Source: G963665085 sp963665085
GTDB lineage: Bacteria > Bacteroidota > Bacteroidia > Bacteroidales > JAAAOM01
Assembly: GCA_963665085.2 (NCBI GenBank)
Contig: CAXXXS010000001.1
Coordinates: forward strand, 1,178,001-1,242,000
Direction: 5' to 3'
DNA: 64,000 bases
Made by a program: the position numbers and the translations under genes. Below, piece by piece: positions 46,381-55,504 of the stretch (position 1 is its first letter; each line of letters begins with the position of its first letter). The notes under the pieces are model-generated. The model was not told the DNA's origin. It saw only the letters and a list, made by a program, of their open reading frames with translations, and searched no databases.

Positions 46381-48678
46381 TTAATGGATAAATAATAATT
46401 TGGTCACGTGAGTTTTTGATCCATCGTCATTTGTACAAAAAACAAGATAAACTCCCGTATGAACACGTTCTCCGTTATAATTGGATCCATCCCAAATTGC
46501 TTGTCCTCCAAGAGAAGTAGTTTCGAAAACTATGTTCCCGCTGATATCAGTTATTTTAACATTTACATCAGCTACTAATCCTGTTATTGTAATGTCTCCT
46601 GTGTAATCCGGTCTAATCGGATTTGGATATACATAAACATCCTTAAAGTATTCGTTTCCTTCTGTTGCCTGCCCCATGTAAGATAAAAGTCCCTTATTTG
46701 TCGAGATAAATACCTCACCAGTTTCAGGATGTATTTTAATATCATTTATTTGATTTGAAATAAGCGGACTATTATCCACATTAAAATTTAGTATTTCTTC
46801 TGTTCCATCTTCTGACATAAGAAATACTCCCGAACTTAGTGTCCCAAGCCATTTCCTGTTAGCCCCATCTATTGCAATTGCGCTGATGGTTTCATGCTCA
46901 AGAAGTGGATCTGCATATCCTGAACCATCAGTTCGTGGAATATATATTCTGCTTGCAAGAATATCTTCATCGAAAACCAGTTGAGGAGAGTAATAAACTA
47001 CAGGCCCTTCATTTGATCCAATCCAGATATCTCCGTTTAAATCTTCTGCTATTGAAAATACAGTGTTATAATATTTTCCATCTTCATCAACGATACTTAA
47101 TACTTTTGTCAAATCATCGTCTTCATTATCAATGTCATCGCCTATATCAAAAACAAATAAACCATCGCCGTTTCTCCGTAAAACCCATTTTTGATCAATG
47201 GAGGTGGATATTATATCACCATAGATCGATTTATTTTCATCTGTATACTCCATCTGTTTCCAGTTTCCTTCTGATTTTAAAACAGAGATAGGATTTTCAA
47301 CTCCCGAGTTGGTTATCCAAAGGTTGTTGTCGTCATCATACGTGAGTCCTCCAATTCTAATATTCTCTCCACCTGTTGTTTGTGGTTGAAGTGTATGTTT
47401 ATCTGAGTTAGTTGCAACAAAACTTTCAGTTAATTCGCCTTCTGTATAACCGAACATTCCATATCCCCATGTCCCAATGTAAACTTGTTCTGAGTTTTCA
47501 GGATCAACAGCTATTTTAATAACATCACGGATATTTTCATTCGTATATGAAGCCCAGTTTTCATCGTAAAAAACAGAATAATTTCCTGTTAAATAAGTAT
47601 TTCCATAATTACTTGTTATTGATCCGCGGGTTAGAAAAACCTTATTGTCTTGTATTTTTAAGGAGTACGATTCATTATATTTTGGCCCATTTGGTAAACT
47701 ACTTGAATAATCTGTCCGGTTAGATTCTGTAAAATGCATTAAACCAATTGTTTTATCTGAAATCCAAATGTCATTTTCTCCTTTTAAACTAACTCCAGTT
47801 GGAATTCCTCCAGACCAGAAATCTTTCTGCTCTTTTGTTTTTACATTAAACCTGACAACCCGTCCGTAATAGATAATAAATAAATAGTCTCCGTAAGAAT
47901 CAATGTCACTAACCGGTCCATTCTGATCGAATTCGGAAATTGACCAAGTACCGTTTTCAAATACATAGATATTATCATCATCTGCTACACCTTCTACTCT
48001 GTCATAAAGGGATGAATATAATTTATTACTGTGATAGTGAATGTAGCTGTAATTGGATTCTGCAGATATTAAATCCCAGTTATTATAATCAACAAGTAGG
48101 GTGTTACTTAAGTCCGCAGAATAAATACCTTGTGTAGTAGCTGCAAAAATTGTATTACCATCTGACGTAATATCATTTACACAGATAATTGTTCCTCCTG
48201 GGCCGAAAAAATAGGTGCCTTTTATTTCTTTTTCTGCATAATCAAGAACTACAATTCCAAATCCTGTAGCTAAATATGCTAAATCATTGATAATTTCAAT
48301 GGCATTAATAGATTTATCACCAAGCGTACTTTTTCGCTTTATATCCGTTAGGTTTGTAATTATATTATTTTGGATAATGTCAATATTTCCATTGTCATAG
48401 GTGACAATTAAAGCGTCTTGATCATCTGCATATTTTATTTTGCTAATGTTTACATCTGATAAACCATTTACCTTGGAAAGTTTCTGAATTGAATTATCCG
48501 ATAAATCAAGAATTGAAATTCCACCGTAAGCAGCGCAATAAATTTTTTCATCAGAAGCAGCTATACTGTTTGTACTGGTATATGAGAAATGATCTCTCCA
48601 TGTGTTGTTTGGGATCTGACTTGAGAGTTCTAATTTAGGAACTAGAAAAAATAAGGTAAGAAGTAAAAAATGTTTCAT
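46381..48678 (-). CDS. porZ: Type IX secretion beta-propeller protein PorZ
   Basis: The 765-residue product (ATG at 48678; the frame is open to 48699 but that part overlaps rdgB) has a signal peptide (FLLLTLFFLVPKLELSS), a region of two seven-bladed propeller-like repeats (ISILDLSDNSIQKLS, NLWITNSGVENPI, DIWIGSNEGPVVYY, RKWLGTLSSGVFL) and a C-terminal domain (about 680-765) with VYVYPNPIRPDYTGDI and GNIVFETTSLGGQAIWDG, ending HVTKLLFIH, typical of a T9SS sorting domain. PorZ is a surface component of the type IX system that binds anionic LPS and assists substrate attachment. It is followed by recO and preceded by rdgB. Confidence 0.93.
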   Translation of the reverse strand: MKHFLLLTLFFLVPKLELSSQIPNNTWRDHFSYTSTNSIAASDEKIYCAAYGGISILDLSDNSIQKLSKVNGLSDVNISKIKYADDQDALIVTYDNGNIDIIQNNIITNLTDIKRKSTLGDKSINAIEIINDLAYLATGFGIVVLDYAEKEIKGTYFFGPGGTIICVNDITSDGNTIFAATTQGIYSADLSNTLLVDYNNWDLISAESNYSYIHYHSNKLYSSLYDRVEGVADDDNIYVFENGTWSISEFDQNGPVSDIDSYGDYLFIIYYGRVVRFNVKTKEQKDFWSGGIPTGVSLKGENDIWISDKTIGLMHFTESNRTDYSSSLPNGPKYNESYSLKIQDNKVFLTRGSITSNYGNTYLTGNYSVFYDENWASYTNENIRDVIKIAVDPENSEQVYIGTWGYGMFGYTEGELTESFVATNSDKHTLQPQTTGGENIRIGGLTYDDDNNLWITNSGVENPISVLKSEGNWKQMEYTDENKSIYGDIISTSIDQKWVLRRNGDGLFVFDIGDDIDNEDDDLTKVLSIVDEDGKYYNTVFSIAEDLNGDIWIGSNEGPVVYYSPQLVFDEDILASRIYIPRTDGSGYADPLLEHETISAIAIDGANRKWLGTLSSGVFLMSEDGTEEILNFNVDNSPLISNQINDIKIHPETGEVFISTNKGLLSYMGQATEGNEYFKDVYVYPNPIRPDYTGDITITGLVADVNVKITDISGNIVFETTSLGGQAIWDGSNYNGERVHTGVYLVFCTNDDGSKTHVTKLLFIH

Positions 48679-48685
48679 AGTAAAA

Positions 48686-49261
48686 TTATAAGTTCTCAAG
48701 GAACAATTTTAATTTATTAAAAGCAATTGCCCTGTGACTGATTTTGTTTTTTTCTTCTAAGTTCATCTCAGCAAATGATTTTGAATATCCTTTAGGAATA
48801 AAAATTGGATCGTATCCAAAACCACCAGAACCAATTTTTTCTTTAATAATTTCTCCTTTAACAATTCCCTCAAAAAAATATTCTTTGTCATTTAACCAAA
48901 GAGATATTACAGTCCTAAATTGAGCATTTCTATTAGCAATACCCTTTAGTTCGTTTAGAACTTTTAAAATATTTAATTCTGGATTTTTTGATTCTCCTCC
49001 GTAACGGGCAGAAAAAACGCCAGGCCTGCCATTAAGGGCTTCAATTTCAAGGCCTGTATCATCTGCAAAACAATTAACGGAGAAATTGTCATATACAAAT
49101 TTTGCTTTTTCACTGGCATTACCTTCAAGGGTCAATTGATTTTCAGGAAGTTCTTCGTGGAAATTTAGATCAAGTAAGTTTGAAAGCTCATACCCCTTGG
49201 GAATTAATTTACTTATCTCAATAAATTTGTTTTTATTCTGTGTTGCAAAAACTAATTTCAT
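48686..49261 (-). CDS. rdgB: Non-canonical purine NTP pyrophosphatase
   Basis: The 191-residue protein matches the RdgB/HAM1 family: MKLVFATQNKNKFIEISKL at the start, CFADDTGLEIEALNGRPGVFSARY (catalytic Asp) and GSGGFGYDPIFIPKGYSKSFAEM, then KNKISHRAIAF. It hydrolyses ITP, dITP and XTP to keep them out of nucleic acids. It is the first gene of the rdgB-porZ-recO run. Confidence 0.97.
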   Translation of the reverse strand: MKLVFATQNKNKFIEISKLIPKGYELSNLLDLNFHEELPENQLTLEGNASEKAKFVYDNFSVNCFADDTGLEIEALNGRPGVFSARYGGESKNPELNILKVLNELKGIANRNAQFRTVISLWLNDKEYFFEGIVKGEIIKEKIGSGGFGYDPIFIPKGYSKSFAEMNLEEKNKISHRAIAFNKLKLFLENL

Positions 49262-49299
49262 AGTTAACTATAATTTGTTTGCTAATTTATATAAACAAA

Positions 49300-49326
49300 A
49301 AAACAAGGAAAAAATTTCCTTGTTTT
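49300..49326 (-). terminator. Terminator between the UspA gene and rdgB
   Basis: AAAACAAGGAAA and TTTCCTTGTTTT form a perfect 12-bp stem with a 3-nt loop. On the minus strand it is followed by a T-rich run. Confidence 0.75.
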
Positions 49327-49356
49327 ATCTTAAATATGAGTATTTTCTAATAATTT

Positions 49357-50196
49357 TCATCCAGCCCCGGCACGGAAACCTCCAAGATTTTTAGCTGGTC
49401 TAGGATTAATACACATTACGGGTATTTTTGAACTATTTGCAATTACAAATTGCTCGTGGGCGCCAAGAACATAATCCGTAAATCCTATTGATTTTGTGGT
49501 CATTACCAATATTAAATCTGCATCTATCTGGGATGCATATTCAATTGCTTCTCTAGAGAAATCTTTTTTTCCTTCAGCTTCGCTTATATCATATCGAATT
49601 CCCTTAGCATCAAAAAATCGTTTTGTGAAAATAACATTTGATTCAACACCTTTTTTAAATAGCGAATCTGTGTTTTTAGCCCTTAAAAGGTGAAATTTTG
49701 ATTGATAATAGTTTGCCAGATAATCCAACCAAAGTACGCATTCTTTATTTTCTTTTTTAAAGTTGATAGGGAGTGCAATATTTTCAAAAATATTATCTTT
49801 TTCTTTTGGTGGTTCCTGTACAATAATAAAAGGGACTTTTGAACTAACAATTACTTTTAAAGCCCAGCTTCCGGTAAGTTTTTGCATTCCCCTAATACCA
49901 TGCGTACCCATTATTACAAGGTTTGCTGCAACTTCTTCCGCAACTTCACCTATTGTAGAAAAAATGGTGCCTTCTCTGGCAATGATATTCGGACGAATAC
50001 CAAAATTAGCAAAAGTTTTTTCTGCTATTTCTGTGAGTTTTTTTGTTGCAGGATTAATCTCAGAATTTTTTTTAACAATATGTATTAATGATATATTGTT
50101 GTTAACCCTTTTGGCAACTTTTAAAGCATGTTTCAATGCATATTCCGCTACTGGTGTAAAATCCCACGGAACAAGTATGGTTCTCCTATCTTCCAT
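49357..50196 (-). CDS. Tandem universal stress protein
   Basis: A 279-residue protein with two UspA domains. The first has TILVPWDFTPVAEYALKHALKVA, and ATP-binding-like LVIMGTHGIRGMQKLTGSWALKV, as in ATP-binding members. The second (about 145-279) begins NIALPINFKKENKECVLWL and has LILVMTTKSIGFTDYVLGAHEQFVI, where the ATP motif is degenerate. It ends in a glycine-rich tail (NLGGFRAGAG). Such tandem proteins are common in anaerobic and microaerophilic bacteria and may bind ATP or cAMP. The direct neighbour is a possible cAMP-forming cyclase gene on the opposite strand. Confidence 0.92.
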   Translation of the reverse strand: MEDRRTILVPWDFTPVAEYALKHALKVAKRVNNNISLIHIVKKNSEINPATKKLTEIAEKTFANFGIRPNIIAREGTIFSTIGEVAEEVAANLVIMGTHGIRGMQKLTGSWALKVIVSSKVPFIIVQEPPKEKDNIFENIALPINFKKENKECVLWLDYLANYYQSKFHLLRAKNTDSLFKKGVESNVIFTKRFFDAKGIRYDISEAEGKKDFSREAIEYASQIDADLILVMTTKSIGFTDYVLGAHEQFVIANSSKIPVMCINPRPAKNLGGFRAGAG

Positions 50197-50392
50197 TCTT
50201 ATAAAGTTTTGTAAGCCTTTTTTTGGTATAAAAGGTTGTTGTAATCAACGTGAAAATTATTCATTCATTTTACAATGTATAAATTTATTTTCATTTTTTT
50301 ATATTCTTCTTTATATTTTCTTTGTTTTTTCACTTTTCTATTTTGAATTACGCATTTAATTATGCAGAAGTTATATCTTTAGTAATAGTTAT

Positions 50393-51841
50393 TTGTGCCA
50401 ATATAAAAAAATTACTATTATCGAATTTTTGTCGTCATCGGTTTTTAATCTGATTCTGTTAATTGCAGTTATAATTATCTCATTTTTCTTTTTTATGTAT
50501 GTTAAGAAAAAAAAGAATCTCGAAACTCAATTAAAAGAAAAAACAAAGGAATTGCTCCTTGAAAAGGAGAGAACAGATAAATTATTAGCGAATGTTTTAC
50601 CAAAAAGCGCTGCTGATGAATTAAGGACAAAAGGAAGGGCAACAAGTAAGATATTTGATTTTGTAACTGTTTTATTTTGCGATATTGAGGGATTTACTAA
50701 AATCGCTGAACAACTCAATCCAGAAGTGTTGGTTGACAGACTAGATTCTTATTATTTTTATTTTGATAATGTTGTTGAGAAATACAATATTGAAAAGATA
50801 AAAACTATTGGCGATGCATACATGTGTGTAGGAGGCTTACCAAAGTCCAATAGAACAAATCCAATAGAAGTAATACTGGTTGCCCTTGAAATGTTAGAAT
50901 ATATTAAGAATCTTAAACAAACCCAGTCTACTATATGGGATTTAAGAATTGGGATACATACAGGGGCTGTTATAGGTGGTGTTATCGGGCAAAAAAGATT
51001 AACATTTGATATTTGGGGAGATACTGTTAATACAGCCAGTAGGATGGAATCATCAGGTGAATCCGGAAGAATCAATATCTCGGAGCAGACACATAAATAT
51101 GTAAAAGATTTTTTTATTTGTGAGTATAGAGGAAAAATGCCTGTTAAGTATAAAGGTAATGTAGATATGTATTTTGTTAACGGTATTCGTCCTGAATTAT
51201 CAGAGGGATCGTTATTTAAACCTAATGGCCTGTTTAATCTTAAATTCCAGTTTGTCAGAATACAGGATTTAGAAAAAGAAGTTATTGCATTAACAGAAAA
51301 ATATTTTCCTGATTATCTTACATATCATAGTCTGAAGCATACCATTGATTTATATTCAAAAGCAGAATTATATGGTAGGGCTGAAAAACTGGAAAAATCA
51401 GAAATGATTATATTGATAACTGCTGCATTAGTGCATGATATCTACTTTTTTGAGACCAAAATTAATAAAGGGGCAGAGTTGATTTCAATTGAAAAGCTTC
51501 TCTTAAATTTTAAGTATAGTGAGCATCAAATAAAAGATATTTTTCAATTAATCAATGCTATTGCTAAACCTTTTGAAGCGCTATCATTATCCCAGAAAAT
51601 TATTGTTGATGCCGAATATGATTGTTTCGGTAGGATTGATTTTTTTAATATCCTGAAACGGAGATTCGATGAAGAGAAGTTTTTTGATTCACATCTGGAT
51701 TGGGATAAATGGCTAAGATTTCAATATAGTTTTTTTCAAGAATATGATTTTTATACCTTTACTGCCAGTAGACTCAGAGAAATATCGAAAGAAAACCAAC
51801 TAAAATTTCTTGAAAACAAGCTAAATCTATTATTAAGCTGA
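50393..51841 (+). CDS. Adenylate cyclase fused to HD domain
   Basis: The 482-residue protein starts with TTG and has a membrane helix (about 13-36), a coiled coil (about 37-72), and a class III nucleotide cyclase domain (about 85-265). The metal-binding aspartates are Asp97 (FCDIEGFTKI) and Asp141 (GDAYMCVGG); the substrate-selecting pair Lys137 and Asp206 (FDIWGDTVNTASR) fits adenylate, not guanylate, cyclase. The C-terminal part (about 290-480) has YHSLKHTIDLY (His312) and LVHDIYF (His348, Asp349), an HD phosphohydrolase-like arrangement. It may both make and regulate or degrade a cyclic nucleotide; that is inference. Confidence 0.88.
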   Translation: MCQYKKITIIEFLSSSVFNLILLIAVIIISFFFFMYVKKKKNLETQLKEKTKELLLEKERTDKLLANVLPKSAADELRTKGRATSKIFDFVTVLFCDIEGFTKIAEQLNPEVLVDRLDSYYFYFDNVVEKYNIEKIKTIGDAYMCVGGLPKSNRTNPIEVILVALEMLEYIKNLKQTQSTIWDLRIGIHTGAVIGGVIGQKRLTFDIWGDTVNTASRMESSGESGRINISEQTHKYVKDFFICEYRGKMPVKYKGNVDMYFVNGIRPELSEGSLFKPNGLFNLKFQFVRIQDLEKEVIALTEKYFPDYLTYHSLKHTIDLYSKAELYGRAEKLEKSEMIILITAALVHDIYFFETKINKGAELISIEKLLLNFKYSEHQIKDIFQLINAIAKPFEALSLSQKIIVDAEYDCFGRIDFFNILKRRFDEEKFFDSHLDWDKWLRFQYSFFQEYDFYTFTASRLREISKENQLKFLENKLNLLLS

Positions 51842-51850
51842 TATTTCTTA

Positions 51851-51881
51851 TTGTCTGAGTCTGTTTAAATATCTAAATTTG
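51851..51881 (+). promoter_or_regulatory. Promoter of ilvE
   Basis: TTG at 51851-51853 and TAAATTTG at 51874-51881, 20 nt apart, 25 bp before the ilvE start. Confidence 0.6.
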
Positions 51882-51906
51882 AGCGATAACTGTAAATATA
51901 AACCAT

Positions 51907-52926
51907 ATGGAAAATATTGATTGGAAAAGTTTGCCTTTTGCATATATGAAAACGGATTATAATGTAAGATGTTATTATAAAAATGGCAAATGGGGAGAAT
52001 TAGAAGTTAGTGATTCTGAAGAGATTTCAATCAGTATTGCATCTACATGTTTACATTATGGGCAGGAAGCTTTTGAGGGATTGAAAGCCTATATGGGAAA
52101 GGATGGGAGAGTTAGGCTTTTTCGTTGGCAGGAAAATGCAAAAAGACTTCAGAGAACAGCACGTGGAATTTTAATGCAGGAAGTACCTACAGAACTTTTT
52201 GAAAAAGCTGTTAAGAAAGTTGTATCACTTAATAAAAAATATATTCCCCCTTATGGTCAGGGTGCAACACTTTATATCCGTCCATTATTGGTTGGATTAG
52301 GCCCTGAAGTTGGGGTTAAGGCTGCGAAGGAATATTTGTTTATGGTTTTTGTTACTCCGGTTGGACCTTATTTTAAAGGAGGATTTAAACCTACAAATAT
52401 TATGATCACCAGGGACTTTGATCGGGCAGCACCTCTTGGTACAGGATGTTTTAAGGTAGGTGGAAATTATGCTGCTAGTCTTAGAAGTTTAAAAGTAGCA
52501 GCCGAAGCCGGATATTCAACTGCTTTATACCTTGATGCAAGAGAAAAGAAATACATTGATGAGGCAGGACCTGCTAATTTTTTTGGGATTAAAGAAAACA
52601 AATATATAACTCCGCTTTCCGAATCAATTTTGCCATCAATAACAAATATGTGTTTGATGACTTTGGCAAAAGATATGGGTATGGTTGTTGAAAGGAGGCA
52701 AATACCTCTTGATGAGTTAGAATCATTTGAGGAAGTTGGGGAATGTGGAACAGCTGCCGTAATTACTCCTATCAATAAAATATATGATCCCGACAAAGAG
52801 AAAACTTATTCATTTTGTGTTGATGATAAACCGGGGGAGATAAGTAGTAAACTATATCATCATTTAGTCAATATTCAGTTTGGTGATGAGGAGGATAAAT
52901 TTGGATGGATTGACTTTGTGGAGTAA
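51907..52926 (+). CDS. ilvE: Branched-chain amino-acid aminotransferase
   Basis: The 339-residue PLP enzyme is a class IV aminotransferase: STCLHYGQEAFEGLKAYMG, RLFRWQENAKRLQRTARG, the cofactor lysine in APLGTGCFKVGGNYAASLRSL, and the EAGPANFFGIKENKYITPLS segment that contacts the cofactor Glu. It transfers amino groups between glutamate and the branched-chain 2-oxo acids in synthesis and breakdown of Leu, Ile and Val. It has its own promoter and lies 66 bp after the cyclase gene. Confidence 0.96.
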   Translation: MENIDWKSLPFAYMKTDYNVRCYYKNGKWGELEVSDSEEISISIASTCLHYGQEAFEGLKAYMGKDGRVRLFRWQENAKRLQRTARGILMQEVPTELFEKAVKKVVSLNKKYIPPYGQGATLYIRPLLVGLGPEVGVKAAKEYLFMVFVTPVGPYFKGGFKPTNIMITRDFDRAAPLGTGCFKVGGNYAASLRSLKVAAEAGYSTALYLDAREKKYIDEAGPANFFGIKENKYITPLSESILPSITNMCLMTLAKDMGMVVERRQIPLDELESFEEVGECGTAAVITPINKIYDPDKEKTYSFCVDDKPGEISSKLYHHLVNIQFGDEEDKFGWIDFVE

Positions 52927-53050
52927 TTCATACAGATTTTAACACTTACAATTCTAAAACAGCCCTTTTAAACTAGGTTAATATCCTGAAAATGTCAACT
53001 ATAAAGGGGTGTTGAAAAAGTTGAAATAAAAAAGAAATAATTTTTCTTAT

Positions 53051-53090
53051 TGCCTGTAACTTTTTATTTCATTCACCGTCTTACAGTCGC
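53051..53090 (+). promoter_or_regulatory. ECF-type promoter of the first sigma gene
   Basis: TGCCTGTAACTTTT at 53051-53064 contains GTAAC; CGTC at 53077-53080 lies 16 nt after GTAAC, followed by TTACAG. This is the classical ECF -35/-10 pair. The arms CTGTA (53054-53058) and TACAG (53082-53086) also form a short inverted repeat with 23 nt between. The same element recurs at 62522-62561. The sigma gene starts 22 bp after CGTC, giving a leader of roughly 10-15 nt. Autoregulation by the encoded sigma factor is inferred. Confidence 0.7.
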
Positions 53091-53101
53091 TATAAATAAT
53101 A

Positions 53102-53590
53102 ATGACGACAGAAGAATATAACATAAGCGTTGATAAGTTTGCCGATAACCTGTATAGGTTTGTCTTAAAAAATATTAAATCAGAGGACAAAGCACAGGAT
53201 ATAGTACAAGATACATTTGAAAAATTATGGATTAAAAAAGAAAATGTATCGTATGGTAAGGTTAAATCATACTTATTCACAACTGCTTATCATACGATGA
53301 TAGACAATATCCGAAAAGATAAAAGAATAGAAGGAACAGGAGAAATGGAAGAGTATAAAAATTATTCACACAGCAAACAATATTCAGATCTCAAAGAGGT
53401 TTTGAATGAAGCAGTGAATAAGCTTCCTGAAGTACAAAAGTCGGTTTTGTTATTAAGAGATTATGAAGGGTATTCTTACGAAGAAATTGGTCAGATTTGT
53501 GGATTAAATGAATCGCAGGTAAAAGTATATATTTACAGAGCAAGAACTTTTTTGAAGAATTATATTGGAAGTCTAGAAACAGTAATATAA
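53102..53590 (+). CDS. ECF sigma factor (first of two)
   Basis: The 162-residue protein has sigma region 2 (KAQDIVQDTFEKLWIKKENV, then KSYLFTTAYHTMIDNIRKDKR) and region 4 (LPEVQKSVLLLRDYEGYSYEEIG followed by ICGLNESQVKVYIYRAR). It directs RNA polymerase to ECF promoters. The gene is followed after one base by a membrane anti-sigma-like gene. Because the ECF promoter in front matches that of the beta-barrel gene at 62584, this sigma factor probably controls both. Confidence 0.95.
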   Translation: MTTEEYNISVDKFADNLYRFVLKNIKSEDKAQDIVQDTFEKLWIKKENVSYGKVKSYLFTTAYHTMIDNIRKDKRIEGTGEMEEYKNYSHSKQYSDLKEVLNEAVNKLPEVQKSVLLLRDYEGYSYEEIGQICGLNESQVKVYIYRARTFLKNYIGSLETVI

Positions 53591-53591
53591 A

Positions 53592-54689
53592 ATGTTAAAG
53601 GTTAATATACATAATTACGAAGCTTATTTCCTTGATTATATTGAAGGAAATCTTTCTGATGAAGATCGTCAGGAAGTAGAGAAGTTTCTGGCCCTTTATC
53701 CTGATAAATTTGATGAATTGCATGAATTTGAAAACATTACAATTCCTGTAGAAGAGTCAATATCATTTGATAAGTCTATTTTAAAAAAAGGATTATCAGA
53801 TGTAAAGATTATCAATGATCAAAATTTTGAAGAATTCTGTATTGCTAATCTCGAGGGAGATTTAGATAAAAGTACTTCAGATAAATACCAGGAACATTTA
53901 ACCCAACATCCCGAAAAACAAAAAACAGAAGATCTTTATAGAAAAGTTTATTTAGTTGCTGAAGAGTCAATTAAGTATCCACATAAAAGTAAGTTAAAAC
54001 ATTTTGACAAGGCACTTTTTGTGCGAAGACTGGCATTTACAGGTGTTGCAGCAGCTTCAATAGGTTTATTGTTTACGATACAAAATCCATTTAACAGGCA
54101 AGATATAGAACAGCCCGCACAGGTAATATCACAGACGGTTGAGACACCCACACAGGAAACCAGAATTAATGAAAATAGTCAAGTAGGAATTCAACTACAA
54201 CAAACTCTAAATAATTCAGAGTCAAAGAAAACTATTAAGCATTCTCAAAGTAAACTCAACATCTCAACTGATAAGAATCTTCAGACAGTATCTTATGAAA
54301 CAGAACAACCTGTAATTCTTGAAAAAGTATCAGTATCAAAACCTAAAATTGGGGTAAGCAGCATTGCTTCAAATCAACTTGCATACAGAAATACAAACGA
54401 AACTAAAGAAGCCAAAGAGGTAATACCTCCTGTTGAAAGTAAAAAAGTTGTTTCATTGACTGAACTTGCATTTAACGAAGTTAAAAAAGTAGTCCCTAAA
54501 GGAGTTCAGGAATTGGCGGACAAAAGACCTGACATTAAGGGCGTTGCGGAAAACAGCAGAAAAGAAATTAATGAATTGCTAAATAAGCAGGTTACTATTG
54601 AGAAAGAAATAGATGAAGAAGGCAATATTCGATCCTTTTCACTTAATACCTCCCTATTTGCTTTTTATACAACAAAGGTTAAAAAATAA
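53592..54689 (+). CDS. Membrane anti-sigma-like protein with duplicated N-terminal motif
   Basis: A 365-residue protein. Residues 8-46 and 78-119 are similar copies: NYEAYFLDYIEGNLS and NFEEFCIANLEGDLD, each followed by a helical stretch ending xxPxK. This pattern resembles the zinc-less anti-sigma N-terminal domain of Bacteroidota ('YLDGELS' type). A membrane helix follows near 148-166 (LAFTGVAAASIGLLFTI), then a low-complexity Gln/Thr/Ser-rich linker, then a short conserved C-terminal part. It starts one base after the sigma gene stop, so the two are coupled. Anti-sigma function is inferred from position and layout. Confidence 0.75.
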   Translation: MLKVNIHNYEAYFLDYIEGNLSDEDRQEVEKFLALYPDKFDELHEFENITIPVEESISFDKSILKKGLSDVKIINDQNFEEFCIANLEGDLDKSTSDKYQEHLTQHPEKQKTEDLYRKVYLVAEESIKYPHKSKLKHFDKALFVRRLAFTGVAAASIGLLFTIQNPFNRQDIEQPAQVISQTVETPTQETRINENSQVGIQLQQTLNNSESKKTIKHSQSKLNISTDKNLQTVSYETEQPVILEKVSVSKPKIGVSSIASNQLAYRNTNETKEAKEVIPPVESKKVVSLTELAFNEVKKVVPKGVQELADKRPDIKGVAENSRKEINELLNKQVTIEKEIDEEGNIRSFSLNTSLFAFYTTKVKK

Positions 54690-54783
54690 ACACTCAGTTT
54701 ATTTAGACCATTCAATACTTAGGTTTAATTTTTTATTAATTTAAGGATTATGAATTCATAAAATTGTTATAAGTCTTTTTTAT

Positions 54784-54817
54784 TTGCAATAAGCGTTTTT
54801 TTATTTTACTATTTTTG
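54784..54817 (+). promoter_or_regulatory. Candidate promoter of the second sigma gene
   Basis: TTG at 54784-54786 and TATTTTTG at 54810-54817, 23 nt apart, fit the housekeeping consensus, with the ATG at 54825 only 8 bp after the -7 box, so the transcript may be nearly leaderless. Confidence 0.35.
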
Positions 54818-54824
54818 ACTTTTG

Positions 54825-55385
54825 ATGGATAAAAATGCTTATCATAAAAAATTAATCGAGCAAATTATTAAAGTCAATAATAAAAAAGCTTTTGATGAAT
54901 TTTATGATTTGTTTTATAACAGGCTTGTCCAATTTGCTGTAAATTTTTCAGGAAATCAAGATAACGCTGAAGATATCGTTTCTGATTTGTTTGTAAACAT
55001 ACTTCAAAATAAAGAGTTATTTTTAAAAATATTTAACGTTGAAAGTTATTTGTTTTACTGTGTTAGAAACGAATGTATCAGGCAGTCAAAAAAGATAAAT
55101 CAAAGAATCGAATCTGATTTATTTTTGTATTTACCCTCCCAAGATTTAAATCCTCTCAATGAATTAGAATTTAATGAATTGTATTCAGAAATTGAAAGAG
55201 CAATTAACGATTTACCCCCTAAAAGGAAAGAAATATTTAAACTGATAAGGGAAGAAGGACTAAAGTATAAAGAAGTTGCTAAACGTTTAGGAGTATCAGT
55301 AAAAACTTTAGAAAATCAAATGACACACGCATTGGCATTTCTTAGGGAACGAATTCAATCTACATTGAATGATATTAAGAAATGA
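54825..55385 (+). CDS. ECF sigma factor of the SusC/D locus
   Basis: The 186-residue sigma factor (ATG at 54825; a TTG precedes it at 54822) has region 2 (NAEDIVSDLFVNILQNKELF, then VESYLFYCVRNECIRQSKKI) and region 4 (LPPKRKEIFKLIREEGLKYKEVAKRLGVSVKTLENQM), the common Bacteroidetes family with the 'RLGVSVKTVE' recognition helix. It lies 119 bp before the FecR gene, the usual arrangement of trans-envelope sigma/anti-sigma pairs that control SusC/D operons. Confidence 0.95.
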   Translation: MDKNAYHKKLIEQIIKVNNKKAFDEFYDLFYNRLVQFAVNFSGNQDNAEDIVSDLFVNILQNKELFLKIFNVESYLFYCVRNECIRQSKKINQRIESDLFLYLPSQDLNPLNELEFNELYSEIERAINDLPPKRKEIFKLIREEGLKYKEVAKRLGVSVKTLENQMTHALAFLRERIQSTLNDIKK

Positions 55386-55504
55386 TATTCTATATATTTG
55401 AAAATAAATCTTTTATTGTTTTCTTTTTAAAAAGAGGTTAGTTTTTTTTATTTAGGGTAGGGGATTTTAAATATTTATTACTCTTTATCTATAGAAAGAA
55501 GAAG

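Noticed and set aside
46905..47291. 128-codon plus-strand frame opposite porZ
   Set aside because: It is His/Leu/Gln-rich, a typical antisense shadow of the propeller repeats on the other strand.
49763..50359. 198-codon plus-strand frame opposite the UspA gene
   Set aside because: It is fully antisense to a well-supported gene and has shadow-like composition.
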